This document shows positions 36,959 to 49,930 of a DNA stretch of 64,000 bases, piece by piece. Origin of the DNA: Cyanoderma ruficeps (Eukaryota; Chordata; Aves; Passeriformes; Timaliidae); NCBI GenBank assembly GCA_008694505.1, contig VZDJ01000003.1:432264-496263 (forward strand). Direction: 5' to 3'. Both the position numbers and the translations under genes were made by a program. The first letter of the stretch is position 1. Each line of letters begins with the position of its first letter. The notes below the pieces were generated by a model. That model was given only the letters and a program-made list of their open reading frames with translations, searched no databases and had not been told where the DNA came from.

Positions 36959-39900
36959 TAGATGATTTGGGGTATTTGAAGGCCACCAGTCTCTGCATGC
37001 TCTGGGATCACAGCCACACAACACGGCAGCCTCCCCTTGCTCAGGGCACAATGTCACTATTGCATCAACTTGCATGTGTCAGCGCATGTGCAAGGGTGTC
37101 TGCAAACCCATGAGAGTTATTGGCAATGGTTCCAGGGTATCTGCAGGTGGCAGGTTCCTGGGCTACCCATAGCCAGGATTGCTGTGCATGCATTGCCGAT
37201 CTCATCTAAGTCTCATCTGCCCCTCTCCCGGTAAATGTGGCAGCCTATGCAGTGGTGGAGGGTGCCATAGTTTTCTGGTTTCTTGGTTCATCAAGACAGA
37301 TCTGGCTGCAGCATTCATGTTTTGGTCACAAAATCTGGGCCTCGCCCTGTGCAGATTTGAAATATGACAAATGTGCACACGTACGTGTCAGAGTTCAAAA
37401 GTGCTTCTGCATTCCCTGAGCTAAACACAACCTGAGAACCTGGTCCCCCAAGAAGAATCAGGTAAGATACTGAAGCCTCAGGAATAAAAGGAAATTAGGC
37501 CTGTCTGGGTTTCTTGCGTGGGTGTGCAGTACAATTCCACTGCATTAGCTCTAGTCCCATCTACAAGGCAATGCTACACACTAAGGAGAACCAAGAAAAT
37601 GCTCGCAGCAACAGCAATGTCAGTCTGAAGTTTAGTATTCACATTCTTCTGACAACTCAGATTACTCAGTATTTCAGTAATGTCCCTGTGGTCTAATGAT
37701 GACTCTCTCAACAGCGTTAGCATATATATGGGAACAAAGTACATTTTGTTGCATATTCATATATGTGAAGTAGTTCACATGCTGGGCCTAAAAGTTAGAC
37801 CAAGCACAGTATCAAGCACCAAAGAGCTATAGGCTCTCAGTAATTTATGTTAAATAGGAAGAATAAAGCATGTTTTGAAGACAGTTTGGTAGAGTATGAA
37901 AGGCATGTCAAAGAAACGACAGCATTCAGGACTTCTGGCCACTATCACTGAGGAGTTATTCTCTCATATTTTTAGCACTAGTATTTTCTAAATAATTAGA
38001 CATGTGCCACATAGCTAGTTATCTCCATATCAGGCAGGCACAATACAGCCACTACTTCAGAAAGCAGAACATTTTATCGTGTGAATGTGAGCCCAAGAAA
38101 GGTGTTTGAGTAAGTCTAACTTCTGATTAGGTCTCAGATTCCAAAACAAAAACCCATCTTGAGTCTTTTCTAGGAGCTAGGAGAAAAAAAGTCAACACAG
38201 TCTGGACATGGTTAAAGTTCACAGTAACTTTTCCTAAGGAAAGCTGAAAGCCACTAGAGCAGCATTGCAGACAATCTTGTACCCTTACAAACATTTTTCA
38301 GAAGAGGCTGGTTTACTGTGTCCAAAGCAGCACCGAAGTCCAGAGAAAATAAAGTAACAACCCACATGAGACGCCATCAGTTGCTGACTCCAGAAGATTC
38401 ACGTAGCCCATAGAGATTACACTAAAAACTGCTGCAACTGAGAAAACAAGGTCTTGTTTCAAGAGTGTTTGACTGTAATAGCTGATTAGACACTGACTTT
38501 GACCTTTCCCCTTGGAACTGCAGCAGGGTTTTTTTGGTTTTTGCTTGTGTAAAGCAATAGGCTGAAATTGCACCTATTTTCAAAGAGAGTAACATAACAC
38601 TTGCTGCCAGAAGATGAACAAACATCTCTGATCGCTGAGGAGCTGCTGCAGCAATGCAGGGTGGGTCACTTAGATAGTGAGGAATCGGGTCTGCTCAATG
38701 CAGCACTCCTGTGTGCTGACTTTGCTGATTTATATTAAGTGATAATATTATGAGCATCAGCAGGAAATCAAGCAATTGAAGATTCAGTTTTAGCAATGGG
38801 AACATCTCTGATCCCATCAATTTTTACTTTGGAACAAATTAAGAAAACTCATTGCCTTTCTTTGCAGAGCAATAAGTAGGATAAATCCTTCCATTGGGAT
38901 GCACACTCCAGACATAAAACACTGCCAAAACTATTCCTGACTCCTGTTTGCAGTGATGAACCAGATTTAAGTAGCCCATATCTAGGACTCAAAAAAGGCA
39001 AAACTAATCATATGTGAGTCAGTTACATCAAATGTAATAGTAAATGAGGGTTGTGATTTTCAAACCAGACTGTGAACTTGAACTGGATGCTGGTTTCCCA
39101 GTGAGCACCAAAAGGATTTGGGTGAAAATGATCATGTGATAAGAGAGACAAAGTTTAGCGTTTTAGCCTCTGTGAATTATCTCATTGACCTAAGGCCACC
39201 CTTTTAAAACAGGGTAGATGGTGTTATGTGGCTTATATTACACCAAAGTAATCTCCCTGAAAAAGTTGTTTTCTTTCTCATCCCCACTAGAGCCCACAAA
39301 AAGTTCCCACACACGCAAGTTGTGCTGGGGGTCACTTACCTACTGTGCAGAAGAGGCAATAACAGAAAGCACTCTGTTGAACTCTGTGTTGTTTCTGTGG
39401 GTTTTTGTATTTCACAAGCATAAATGCAGGGCAAAAGATTGTGAGATGTCCAGATGTACATTTTTGTGGGAACAACAGAGCTTTAGTCAAATATGAACAG
39501 TCCTGAGACTTTACTCTCCAGGTTACCCCATTCCTTCCAAAGGATTTCAGTCCCTTAACTATTCAAAATATGCTAGGATAAAACAGATTTTAGCCCTCAT
39601 TCATGTTCTTTAAACTGGTTGGATGTCAGGCTGTAGTTTAAAAAAACAGATAGAACTGAACTATGCCTATACCATTACAAAAAAGAGTGAGTTCACTCTA
39701 TACCTGGTGCCCAGTCCAAGTTCCTGCTCTTTTCTCTCAGCCTCCACGGCCATATAGACAGAGATATGCACTGAGATACCTGAATACTAACCCATCCCAC
39801 CCCCAGAATCTAAAAAAGAATCACTTGAAGCTGATCTTGACACATTGTCCTCTATTTGTCTCAGGGTCACTCCTGCAGCCTGGGGGGCACTGTTGATGGT

Positions 39901-42039
39901 GTGACAGCAGGCACACAGTGCTGTGGGACCAGCAGAGACAAGGGCAGAGAACACACAAGAAGTGAAGATGAATGAGAATATTTATCACACCAGACTCAGT
40001 GACCTAAGAAAAGGAAAGAATGAGAGATCAAGATGCAAATTGAAAGCTGTGCACAAGACAGCAAGAACAGGTGAGGACAGGAACATAAATTAAAAGGAAA
40101 TAATCTGCCCTGAGGAAGGACACAGAGAGCTATGCACTGCATACACAGAAATGCAGTTCGCTGGAGGCGCAAAAAGGAGAAATAAAGAAAAGTAGTCAAC
40201 AAAGCTCCTCACAACAGAAGAGGTGGTGAAGAGCCAGAAAAAGCCATTTGCAGCAGATACAATTTACTAGTTAATAAAAAAAGAGAGTGTGCTAAACATT
40301 GAGTAATGCACTCTATACCTGTTAGATTTATTTATAGACAGAGAATTATATTCTCTGTTCTTCCTGAAAAGAATAGACTGAAACATAATAAGCATTGCTC
40401 AGGGCTCAAATTTTTAGTTTTGTCAAGAAGAAAAGATGCTCCTGGGTATTTTGCTAATTAAGATTATGACCTGACTAAGCCAATAAGATTGAAGTCAACA
40501 GGACTTTTTGCCATTGAATAGAATACTCCTCATTGTTTGTTTTTGCTTTTGAAGACTGATGGCCAATGAACTCTTTCTAAGAAATGTAGGAATATAAACA
40601 AAGTGGTGCTGAAAGAAGAGGTCCTACCTCCAGGTTTACTGAATTTAGGAAAGAAGAGAAAATAATTTGTATTATTAAGAGATAATAAAGATACTGCCAC
40701 TAAGACTAAATTCTTTCTCCTTTTCCCTTAATTCAAGTTCACCATTTGGGACCAGTAACTTCATAGCTAAGAAAGAAGTTATCTTACTCAGCACACTCAA
40801 GAGTGAAAGATGTGAGATCATACCTCCTGTGGAAAACTGAGGTAGCAGCACTGTTGTAGAAGAGCTGGGGAAAAAAAATCAAAAAAAGGTCTCCACTAGG
40901 CCTTGGAAGAGGATTTTTTAAGAGGATCATTTCCCCCATGAACAGACTTGTTTGTGCCATTTGTGTGATACTGTGATGAAAGGGCACATACTGTATGTTC
41001 AGTAACATTCAAATCTGGAAGAGAATTGACTATGCCATTGTCACACTAAGTCTGTGTTTCCTGAAAAAAAAGGTTTATCATTTTTTAAGATGTCACAAGA
41101 CCTCCTTGCCTTGCATTTTATTAATGCAATGCTAATTCCCAAATCTTAATATATTATTTCATTACTTTTGGGTTTGTTTTTTTTCCCTCTGGTTATGTCA
41201 AGAACTTGCACTAACAGCAATCTAACTGCAGTCTGTAAGGTTCCAAGCTGGAACATAGAAAATCATAATGGATTAGAAACTCTAACTAAATGCCTGCTTT
41301 TCACTGTGACACTCAAGGACCCAGGTTATTTAATGAGGTGTTTTACACAACTGAAGATAGGAAGTAATTGCTCTAAAAATGGATACAAAAGATCCACACA
41401 GATCAGGTGGATAGAACAAGTAATAACTTATTGAGAAAACATCTAAGAAAAATCATGAATTAGGAATGATCAAATTCCACAGGTTTTGTGGATCAGCTCT
41501 GCACGGGAAGCAGACTAAAATGAGTCAGGCAGACTTTTACAAATGAAAAAGAAATTTAACCTGAAACCAACTTTAAGGAAAGCCACAGGAAGGCACATGT
41601 ACATCTAAACATTATTCCATCTTCATGTTTAAGATTTTGATACTTGTTCAATAGTATTTTTTAAGAATGAACTAAGAAATTGCTCTCTAGCTATAGCCAC
41701 ATTTTATCAGTCATATGTTGCTCAATTTGCAGATCTTCCAAAAATAAGAAAAATATTATTAAAAGATGAAATAAAATATTTTGGAATTATATTTCAATAA
41801 GCTAAGAAAAGATACCCAGGGCCAAATTAATCTCTGTTGCCATCACACTGACCACAACAGAATCGCATTTGGAAACTTCTGCATCAGCCTTGCCAGCCAT
41901 GTGTCCACATCTTGCAAAACTAGGAACTAATCCAACAAGCCACATTTCTGGTGCTATTCACTATCCTGAAAGTTCATTTGCTGTCACAGCCATTCAGAAG
42001 GAAACTTAGCATTTCAGTTCTGTCCCTGCATAGTTACCA
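36959..42039. other. Intergenic, no gene recognised
   Basis: Sequence just right of the LTR (36960-37450) is less AT-rich but shows no known family. The remainder is AT-rich single-copy-looking DNA with only short ORFs. Confidence 0.5.
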
Positions 42040-42478
42040 GAAAAGCAACAAAGCTGGGGAATGGTCTGGAAAGTTGTGTGAGGAGCAGCTGAGGGAGCTG
42101 GGGGTGTTTATCCTGGAGAAAAGGATGCTTAAAGGGGACCTGATCATTCTCTGCAACTGCCTGACAGGAGGGTGTAGCCAAGTGTGCTTCAACCTCTTCT
42201 GCCAGGGAACAAGTGACAGGACAAGAAGAAATGGCCTTGAGTTGCACCAGGGGAGGTTTAGATTGGACATCAGGAAAAGTTTCTCCTCAGAAAGAGTTGC
42301 CAAGCACTGGAACTGGCTGCCCACAGAAGTGTTTGAGTAACCATACCTGGAGATATTTAAAAGATGTGTAGATATGGCACTTAGGGACATGATTTAGTGG
42401 TGGGTTTGGCAGTGCTGGATTAATGGTTGGAGTTGGTCTTAGAGGTTTTTCCAGCCTTAACAATTCTGTGATTCTTAC
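42040..42478 (+). mobile_element. CR1 LINE 3' fragment
   Basis: 5'-truncated CR1 beginning in the AAAGCTGGGGAATGGTCTGG region. It continues through GAGCAGCTGAGGGAGCTGGG, TTTAGATTGGACATCAGGAA and the 3' UTR (GGCAGTGCTGGATTAATGGT) to CAATTCTGTGATTCTTAC. The same tail type ends the long copy at 27377. Confidence 0.92.
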
Positions 42479-42549
42479 ACACAAAGACCCTGTCTCTCTG
42501 CTTCATTAATAAGTGAAAATGTGAGACAGGATCTGTAAGAGCCCTGACT

Positions 42550-42925
42550 CTGTTAGAAAACTGCCCTTGAGTCAGACCAATGGTCCATTTAGTCCACTAT
42601 TACATGCCTGGCAGTGGTAAATGAGATACATGGCCCCATAAGAATGATATTTTCTGCTGTTTATTCCCCCCCATCCTTTCCCAGTATCCAGGACTAGGGA
42701 TGTTAGTGAGTACATTTCTCCTTGGTTTCTTCCAGATTCCCTTTATGCACATGAATTTGTCACATCCTTTTGATCCTGTCTCCAGATTCAAAACCATCCC
42801 GTTACAATAAGCTCCCAAAATGTTTTCCTTCTCCTAAAGCTGTCTCAAACTAGCTTCATCCAGTGCCACCTATTTCTTGTGTCATGGAAGTTGTGAGAAC
42901 AGCAATCCTCCATTTAATTTATCCG
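42550..42925 (-). mobile_element. Ancient CR1-type LINE remnant (shared amniote type)
   Basis: Read on the plus strand, GTCAGACCAATGGTCCATTT followed by AGTCCACTATT, then TTTCCCAGTATCCAGGACTA, and later CTATTTCTTGTGTCATGG and CAATCCTCCATTTAATTTAT follow the reverse complement of a CR1-family 3' region that is abundant in turtles and crocodilians. The coding direction is therefore minus. It is much more diverged than the avian CR1s here, and its boundaries are approximate. It sits 70 bp from a younger CR1 in the opposite orientation. Confidence 0.6.
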
Positions 42926-45589
42926 GCGCTGTCTGTGTTTCCTAAACTTAATTGTGAATCTCCTCAGATTCACACCTCCCCATGGACTGGGCAGTCACAG
43001 TGTTTGCTGGGGTCTCACACAGGTATGGATCTATCCAGTTGTCCAAGAGTGTCTGCCTCTGAATTAAGCTAATGAACACATGTCATCACATCAGGCCTTT
43101 GCAGCTGGGTCTAACAAGGCACTCAGAACAGTCAGGTTCTGCTAAGTAGGGCAATTACAGTAAAATGAGTTGTATAAAGGTCCTCTAACTGCAATTACTG
43201 TTTAGAAATTGTCAGTGAGATTCATACATACATTATAGGGACTGCCAAGGAATGAAGTCCACAGTAATTCTAAAACACATCACAAATACTCTGACAGGCT
43301 CTGTGGTAAGCAAAAATCTAGTTTATCTTATTGACAAGTCTAAACAACATCCTCCACATCACCTATTTTTTTCTAGCATGAAATACTATTTTTTAAAACA
43401 AATGGGAAACCAACTGATATATTTTCCCCTTCCAGCTGCCCTGCAAATCCAAGAATCTAAACCAATTGCACTCACATTTCAGAAGTCACCAGCCTTCCAG
43501 GCTGAGCTCTCATCTGCCAGATTTTAGCCTGAAAGATATTGGGGCATGGGGGAAAGGTATCAAATATAAATTCCACTGGGGGTTATAATAGAAGCATTCA
43601 GAGCACAACAACATAAATGTAACTCTGTCATCTTGGATGCCCCACAAGACCAGCTCACTCTCTCAATTCCCAATTCAGAATCAGAGACTGCTGAGATGTG
43701 TCATTTCTGACTATTCCTTGTGTTACTTGCACTCAGTGTAAACTCCTCCTGAGGACTCGGGGCCCCATTCCTGCAAGTTGATTCTTGTGAGCCTGCACAA
43801 AATCCTATTATCTTCAACAGGGCTTTGTGTGGGTGTAAGGGTTTGCCTGAACAGGTCAGTTTGCAAAATTGAAGCCTAAAAGACTGCACTTAAGTGCATT
43901 TTCATCTCTCTCTCCTCCCTGCAGCTGGGCCTAACTTATCTCTCCTCCTAAGTTCTCCCTCCTCTCCAACTCAGTCAGTCAAGACTCATATGCTAAGTTT
44001 CTCTGCACTGAAGTGCAGACATTCTTGCACTCCATCTTTTTACACTGAGGGCAATATACTTCACTCACCCTTTTTTTTTTTTATTTTCCTCATTACCAGG
44101 CAAGTCTTCACTCCCCATTAAAACAGACCAGCTCATGATAACCTTCACTCACAAAGACAGGTGTCAATCATAGCTGACATTTTCTTGAACTAGAGAAGAC
44201 TCATGATAGCAGATTCCCCAGGCCAGGATAGGCCAGGATTTGATCTTTGTAGAAATATATTTATGATCAAATTCTATTGCAGAATAAACTTCTTTTGGAG
44301 TTGTTTTTGAACTTTAAAAATACTTGTTTGTACTACATCCTATAAAATGCATTTCTAAAGAAAAGCTATTTGGTTTTCTGTCCTTTGAAGCCACATATAT
44401 TAGACTTCATTTTGAATATTTTATTCAAATACCAAGTTTGAAAAACTACTGGCAGTATAATACTGAGGATTGAGGAGTCTCCATCGTTTCTGAGCCTGTT
44501 CCTAGAAACTATTTATTATTAACCTGAAATCAATATTTTCTGAAACCTTACATTGGATGCGAGGTCTCCCTTTGTCTCACAAAATTAGGGTGAAAAGCCT
44601 AAAACATTCCACAGTCATTGGGTTTTAAATGTGAAGACAGCCTGTTTTATTTCTTCACATTTCACTGCAAAAAGACAGACATTTTTTTGAGCTAAAAGTC
44701 TCTGTTGGCCAGCAAAAGTATTAGCACAATTATGGTCAGCAATTACCACATCTGAAACTCCTAACTACACAGAATACGCTCTCACTGAAATGCGTCTTTG
44801 ACATAATCCCACATATAATAGGCAGTTAAAGTTGGCTACTAGAGCCCCTCTTCATAGTAAAAAATAACTTCAGCAGCAGATTTATTAATGAAACATGTCT
44901 TCCCACTTGCACTATGAATATTGTATCACCTGGCTTCCCCATTTATTCTATAACAAGCCTTTCCCTGAAGTTTTCTGTAAGTGTACACGGTAAAAGGTAC
45001 ATTGATTAAGGCGGACTCTTACAGGAACTTTTCGACAAATCCAAACACCCAAACAATCCCTTTTTCTCATGTTTCCTGTCTTAGATCCTACAAAACCCAA
45101 GAAACACTGTAACTCCAGACAACCAGTGTTCTGATTTTGCCTGGGGGGGAGTAAGTTTTCTTCACATTGGCCGATACAGGGCTGTGTTTTGGCTTTGTGC
45201 TGAACACAGTGCTGATAACACAGAGATGTTTCAGTTACTGCTGAGCAGAGCTTACACACAGCCAAGGCCTTTTCTGCTTCTCAGACTGCCACGCCAGCAG
45301 GGAAGCTGGGGATGCTTGGCAGAGTGGGAGGAGACACAGCTGGGAGAGGTGACCCCAACTGGCCAAAGGCATCTTCCAGACCATGTGATGTCATGTTCAG
45401 GATATAAAGTGGAGGAAAGAAGAGGGAAGGACGCAGGTTTGGCATGATGACATTTGTTTTCCCAAGTGACACTTAGATGTGATGGGAACTGCTCTCCTGG
45501 AGATGGCTGAACTCCTTCCTGCCTGCTCATGGGAACTGATGAATTGACTCCTTGTTTTGTTCTGCTTCAGGGTGTGGCTCCTGCTCTCC
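42926..45589. other. Intergenic, nothing recognised
   Basis: AT-rich. An 11 bp near-perfect duplication (GGCCAGGATA/GGCCAGGATT, about 44221-44240) and a T-run near 44070 are the only structures noted. Confidence 0.5.
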
Positions 45590-45723
45590 CTATGAAACTG
45601 CCTTTATCTCAACCCTCGAGTTTTCCAGCTTTTACCCTTCCAATTCTCTTCCAGTCCAACTGGTGGGGGTGTGAGTGAGTGGCTGCCTGGCATTTGGCTG
45701 CTGGCTGGGGTTAAACCACAACA
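45590..45723 (-). mobile_element. ERV LTR fragment (5' part of U3)
   Basis: On the minus strand it begins TGTTGTGGTTTAACCCCAGC at 45723, very close to the TGTCGTGGTTTAACCCCAGC start typical of a widespread avian ERV LTR. It continues through the ACTCGTTC-type GC-rich stretch and 'AAAAGCTGGAAAACTC' to about 45590. The remainder of the LTR is missing, so this is a truncated relic. Confidence 0.7.
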
Positions 45724-48700
45724 ACCATTTATCACCCACCAAACAGAGGCACCTTTAAGACCCTACAAACAAATAGGACCTGGCCAAAATTCGCCCAAAG
45801 AGAGGCCCTGCCTGGGGCATCCCTTCTGTCCATTTGCTGTGCCCAGAAATATGGTCCACATGCTCCTACCACAAAAAATGGAGTAGCTCACTTCTACCAT
45901 TCTTTGGTTCTATGTAATCCTGCACCCCAGAGAAAGGTGTTATGCATCATAACTTCTGAGACACATAAGAGATATAACAAAGTCAGGTTAGGGCAGTGGC
46001 ACTTTCAGATGGATGGGATTTAAAGTTCAGAGTAGGATGGGTACTCTCAGCTTTTGATAAATGCTGAAGGGATAGTACCTGCACACCCTACATGCAGGGC
46101 TAGGCATGTATATCCCTTCATGCATATTCAGACCTATTTCTCTCCATCTTTCCACCTAACAAACTGATAAAACTAAAAAGGTATTAAAGTGTATTACAGC
46201 TTAACAGAACAAGACAAATTCTGATTTTTTCCATCATTTAGTTGGTCAAAGTTGAACAAATTTTAATGCATACTTTGCTGGTTTTCAGTGTTAATTTTTT
46301 ATTCTCTATTCTCCTCCCAAAATAACACAAATTATGTTGAAAGAAAATGTTGGTGGCTTTTTTTAATTGCTTCTGGACTAAGACCAAGTTTCTTAGTGAA
46401 AGCAAATTTTCATGTCCAAGTTACAATCTCTGAAAAACAACTTATAATGAGAATGCTGACACAATTTTAAGCAGAGTGACATGTGTGGCGCCAATATAAT
46501 GTAGTCAAAACATGTGGGAAATACAGTATTTTGTTCCAGGAGGATATGAAATTCCCAACTCAGAATAAAGTATAGGTCTGGTATTTACTGGATTCTAACA
46601 AACATAACAATTTCACAAACATGTGAGTGCTTTGGGGAGTATAGGATTCAATCACAGTTCAAAAATTCTTCATGTCGGATACACTTGAGACAAAGAGATT
46701 CATAAGCCATGGGGGCTAACTTCTTTCCTTCCTGCAGAAAGTCAAGTGGGATTTACCCCAAGTGAATAATGGTAACAGATAAAATAGGAGTTCAGCAAAA
46801 GATCTACCTAGGAGAAGTGTTCAAAAGCCTACAGAAAATCAAAAATGTTATCAAGCACCTAAAACGATGCACTGTGTAATAACCATGCAGAACGGGAACC
46901 ATAGGAACACACCAAAAAGGACGGGAATGGGACTTTATATGTCCATTGTGAGTCAGCAGATGTAGTTTCAATGCTGATATGAAGCACAGCTTGAAATGAG
47001 CTATTATCATGTTATTCTTTATTACTTGTTAAGCACTGACATTTTATTCAGTTCTTAACCAGAGAGCCTTTGTCCTAGTGGATTTACAGTTGCAGGTCCT
47101 CTGCCATTTGTTCCAGCCAACTCTTAACTCCTCTCAAACTCCTAATGTGAAGATGGATAAAGATATCTGCCAGGACATATCCAATGACTGCACAGAAAAC
47201 TACATTGAAGCAATGATGCAAGGCTTGAAAAAGAGAAAGAGTTAACTGCACTTTTACAAATTATTTACTGTGGGAAATCAAGAAAAAGGAAACGTTTAAA
47301 AGTGATGTGAATGGGAAGAGATGGATTAGTAAAACAATAGATTAGTCCTCTCTTGAGGACAGGAAAATTGGCACAGGGAACTGCACAGAACACTCAAGCT
47401 CTACCCAGGAAATAGGAAGGAATAGCTGTCAAAGCAAAAGGAGTAAGAAGATAGAAATCAAATCTACAGGACAGGTAGATATTATGCCTTGCAGGCAAAG
47501 AATGCAAAGAGAAAACAGGAAAAACCCAGTGACTCACATCTGTCACAGAGTTGTCCCTCAGCCTTTCTCTGATCTCACCCTCAGCTGCAGTCTCACCCTT
47601 GGGCTGACACAAGCACTCATCTGATGAGAGAGGGATCATCTTCCCAAAAGAAAACTACTTGCTTCTTCCTGTTGGCTTATTTTCTATCAAATTAGCCACT
47701 TGAAGAGCAATGGAGAGAATATAAGAAACACTGCATCTTGTCTACACCAGTGAGTCACTAAATCAGCTTAGCCAGTTTCCCCCTAAATGCACCCCTAATG
47801 TGCACACATTCTACTTCAGCCTTCCTCAGGCGCTCCATGATGTAAAAGCATTTTTTTCTGACAGGGAGCTACCTCACTCACTCCATGGATAGATTCACAC
47901 TTGAATGCAAGCACAATTGAATTTCAGAAGTCTTATTATGAAATCCTACTTTGTTCTCAGCTGTTTTAGCAGGTACTGGTGTCTTTTTCATGTCTAAAAA
48001 CATGGGAAATTATTAGTAAGATTGACCCTGCTATGCTGCTAGCCACACAGGCGTCACTGAGCATTTCATAAACATGAAAGCCTGTAGCCTCTAGGCACTA
48101 GTTACCTAGTCTCAACTTCACATCAGCACATTTTAAGCAGGAGTGGCCAATAGGTAGTGCAGCTGTTTATTTTTAAAATAATGCTGACATCTAGTGGCTG
48201 GCTGCACCCACAGAGGTCTGTGCAGGTCTGAAAGCTTCATGTGCGTTGTTAGGGTCCCTTCACCCTCTGGAGGCAAGAGGCTCCAGCTGAAAATGTCACA
48301 TCTATCCCAATATTCAACCTGTGCACTGTTCAAGCAAAGAAAATGCATAGTTCTGCAGAGAACATAAGCTAAATTAAAAGAAAAAAAATCCAGGAACAAA
48401 ATGTTCACCCTCTTTTGTAATTGGAAATACCATCTAATAAAAGAAGTTAGAGGCCAGATGATTAAAAGATGATGGGGTCAAAACCGCTGCCAGCTGAAGC
48501 TGAAGAAAAATGAAGAAGGTTCCAGACTTTCCCAGAAATATCGTGATAGATAATGTCTGAAAGGAGTGAGATTTTATGATCTGGAGCAAGGCATGATGAA
48601 TACTAACACAACGCCAACTCCTCCTCACTGTCAGTTCAGATCACTGCTGCTCCTGGGCTGACCAGGGAGAAGACTTCCTGGGTTAAAGTGTCTGAAGTGA

Positions 48701-49414
48701 CCCATATACAAAGGGAGCACATGCAGAAGAAGCCAGACATTGAGAAACCCCAAAGACAACCAAAGAAGAACCTGAAACATGGCCAGGGTGAAGATTAACA
48801 TCCTCTTGTCCTGTCTTATCTGAACAGTGAATTTTCTGTTGAGAGACCTATAGGCTACAAATGAAATAACATCATACAAGATTGCACCTCTTTCTTATAA
48901 ATTCCTGCAAAGAAAAACTGTACATATCTCATTTTGGTCCTACAGTGCAGCTCTGCTTACCTGAACTGCCAGAAAACCAGAAAAATCTTATAGATACATT
49001 TATCTCCTACAAATGATGATCACTACTCATACACCTCTCCCTCACTGCATTTGCCTTCTGATGTATCAGAAAGCAAGAACAGACCTCTTTCTTATGCAGC
49101 ACATTTAGATTTTCCACAATAACTGAAACATCCAGTCCTTGAAGAAATGACCAGAAATACTTGTATATCCACATGCTGACTAGACTGTGAGAGAGTTCCC
49201 TCTCTTCAGCACTATGCAAAGCACATCTGAGATTTTCACAAAAATGTTGATTGTTAAGAAGAGCATAGGATGATCCTGCACTCTCGCCTGGTGCAGGAGT
49301 TAAACAGACAAGCCAGAGATGAGAAAGTCAGCCTTTCTCATGCTCAAATTGCAATTGTGCCATTTTCTCATGACAGAAGGTGCATGTCCATCTGCAAACA
49401 AGTTACTGGACCAG
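45724..49414. other. Intergenic, no gene recognised
   Basis: No repeat family or exon was identified. GCTGACATCTAGTGG (48183-48197) is, on the minus strand, one base off the CTCF core CCACTAGATGGCAGC; this alone does not establish a site. Confidence 0.45.
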
Positions 49415-49930
49415 GAAATGGACTCCCACCTGGAGTACTGTGCCCAGCTCTGAGGTCCCCAGCATAAGGTCTTGGATCTGTTAGAATCTGAAGGAGGGAC
49501 ACAAAGATCAAGAGAGCTGGAGCACCCCTCCTATGAAGACCAACTGGGAGAATTGGGGTGGTTCAGGCTGAAGAAAAGAAGGCACCATGGAGACATTATA
49601 GCACCTTACAGTACCTAAAAGGGTTGCAACAGAGCTGGAGAGGCACTTTTTATGAGGGCATGTAGTGATAAAACAAGGGATAATGGCTTTAAACTGAAAG
49701 ATGGCAGGTTTAGATTAGGTATCAGGAAGAAGCTTTTTACTCTGAGGGTGGTAAGACACTGGAACAGATTTGTCCAGAGAAGCTGTGGATTCCCCCACCC
49801 TGGAAGCGTTCAAAGCCAGGCTGGGTAGGGCTCTGACCAACCTCATCTAGTGGAAGGTGTGCATGGCAGGGCAGTTGGAATCAGCTGATGTTAAAGGTTC
49901 CTCCCAACCCAAACTGTTCCATGATTATAT
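49415..49930 (+). mobile_element. CR1 LINE 3' fragment
   Basis: Begins CTCCCACCTGGAGTACTGTG, passes GAGGCACTTTTTATGAGGGC and GATTAGGTATCAGGAAGAAG, and ends with CCTCCCAACCCAAACTGTTC and CATGATTATATGA. It is 5'-truncated and non-coding, with the same tail type as the copy at 17025. Confidence 0.93.
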
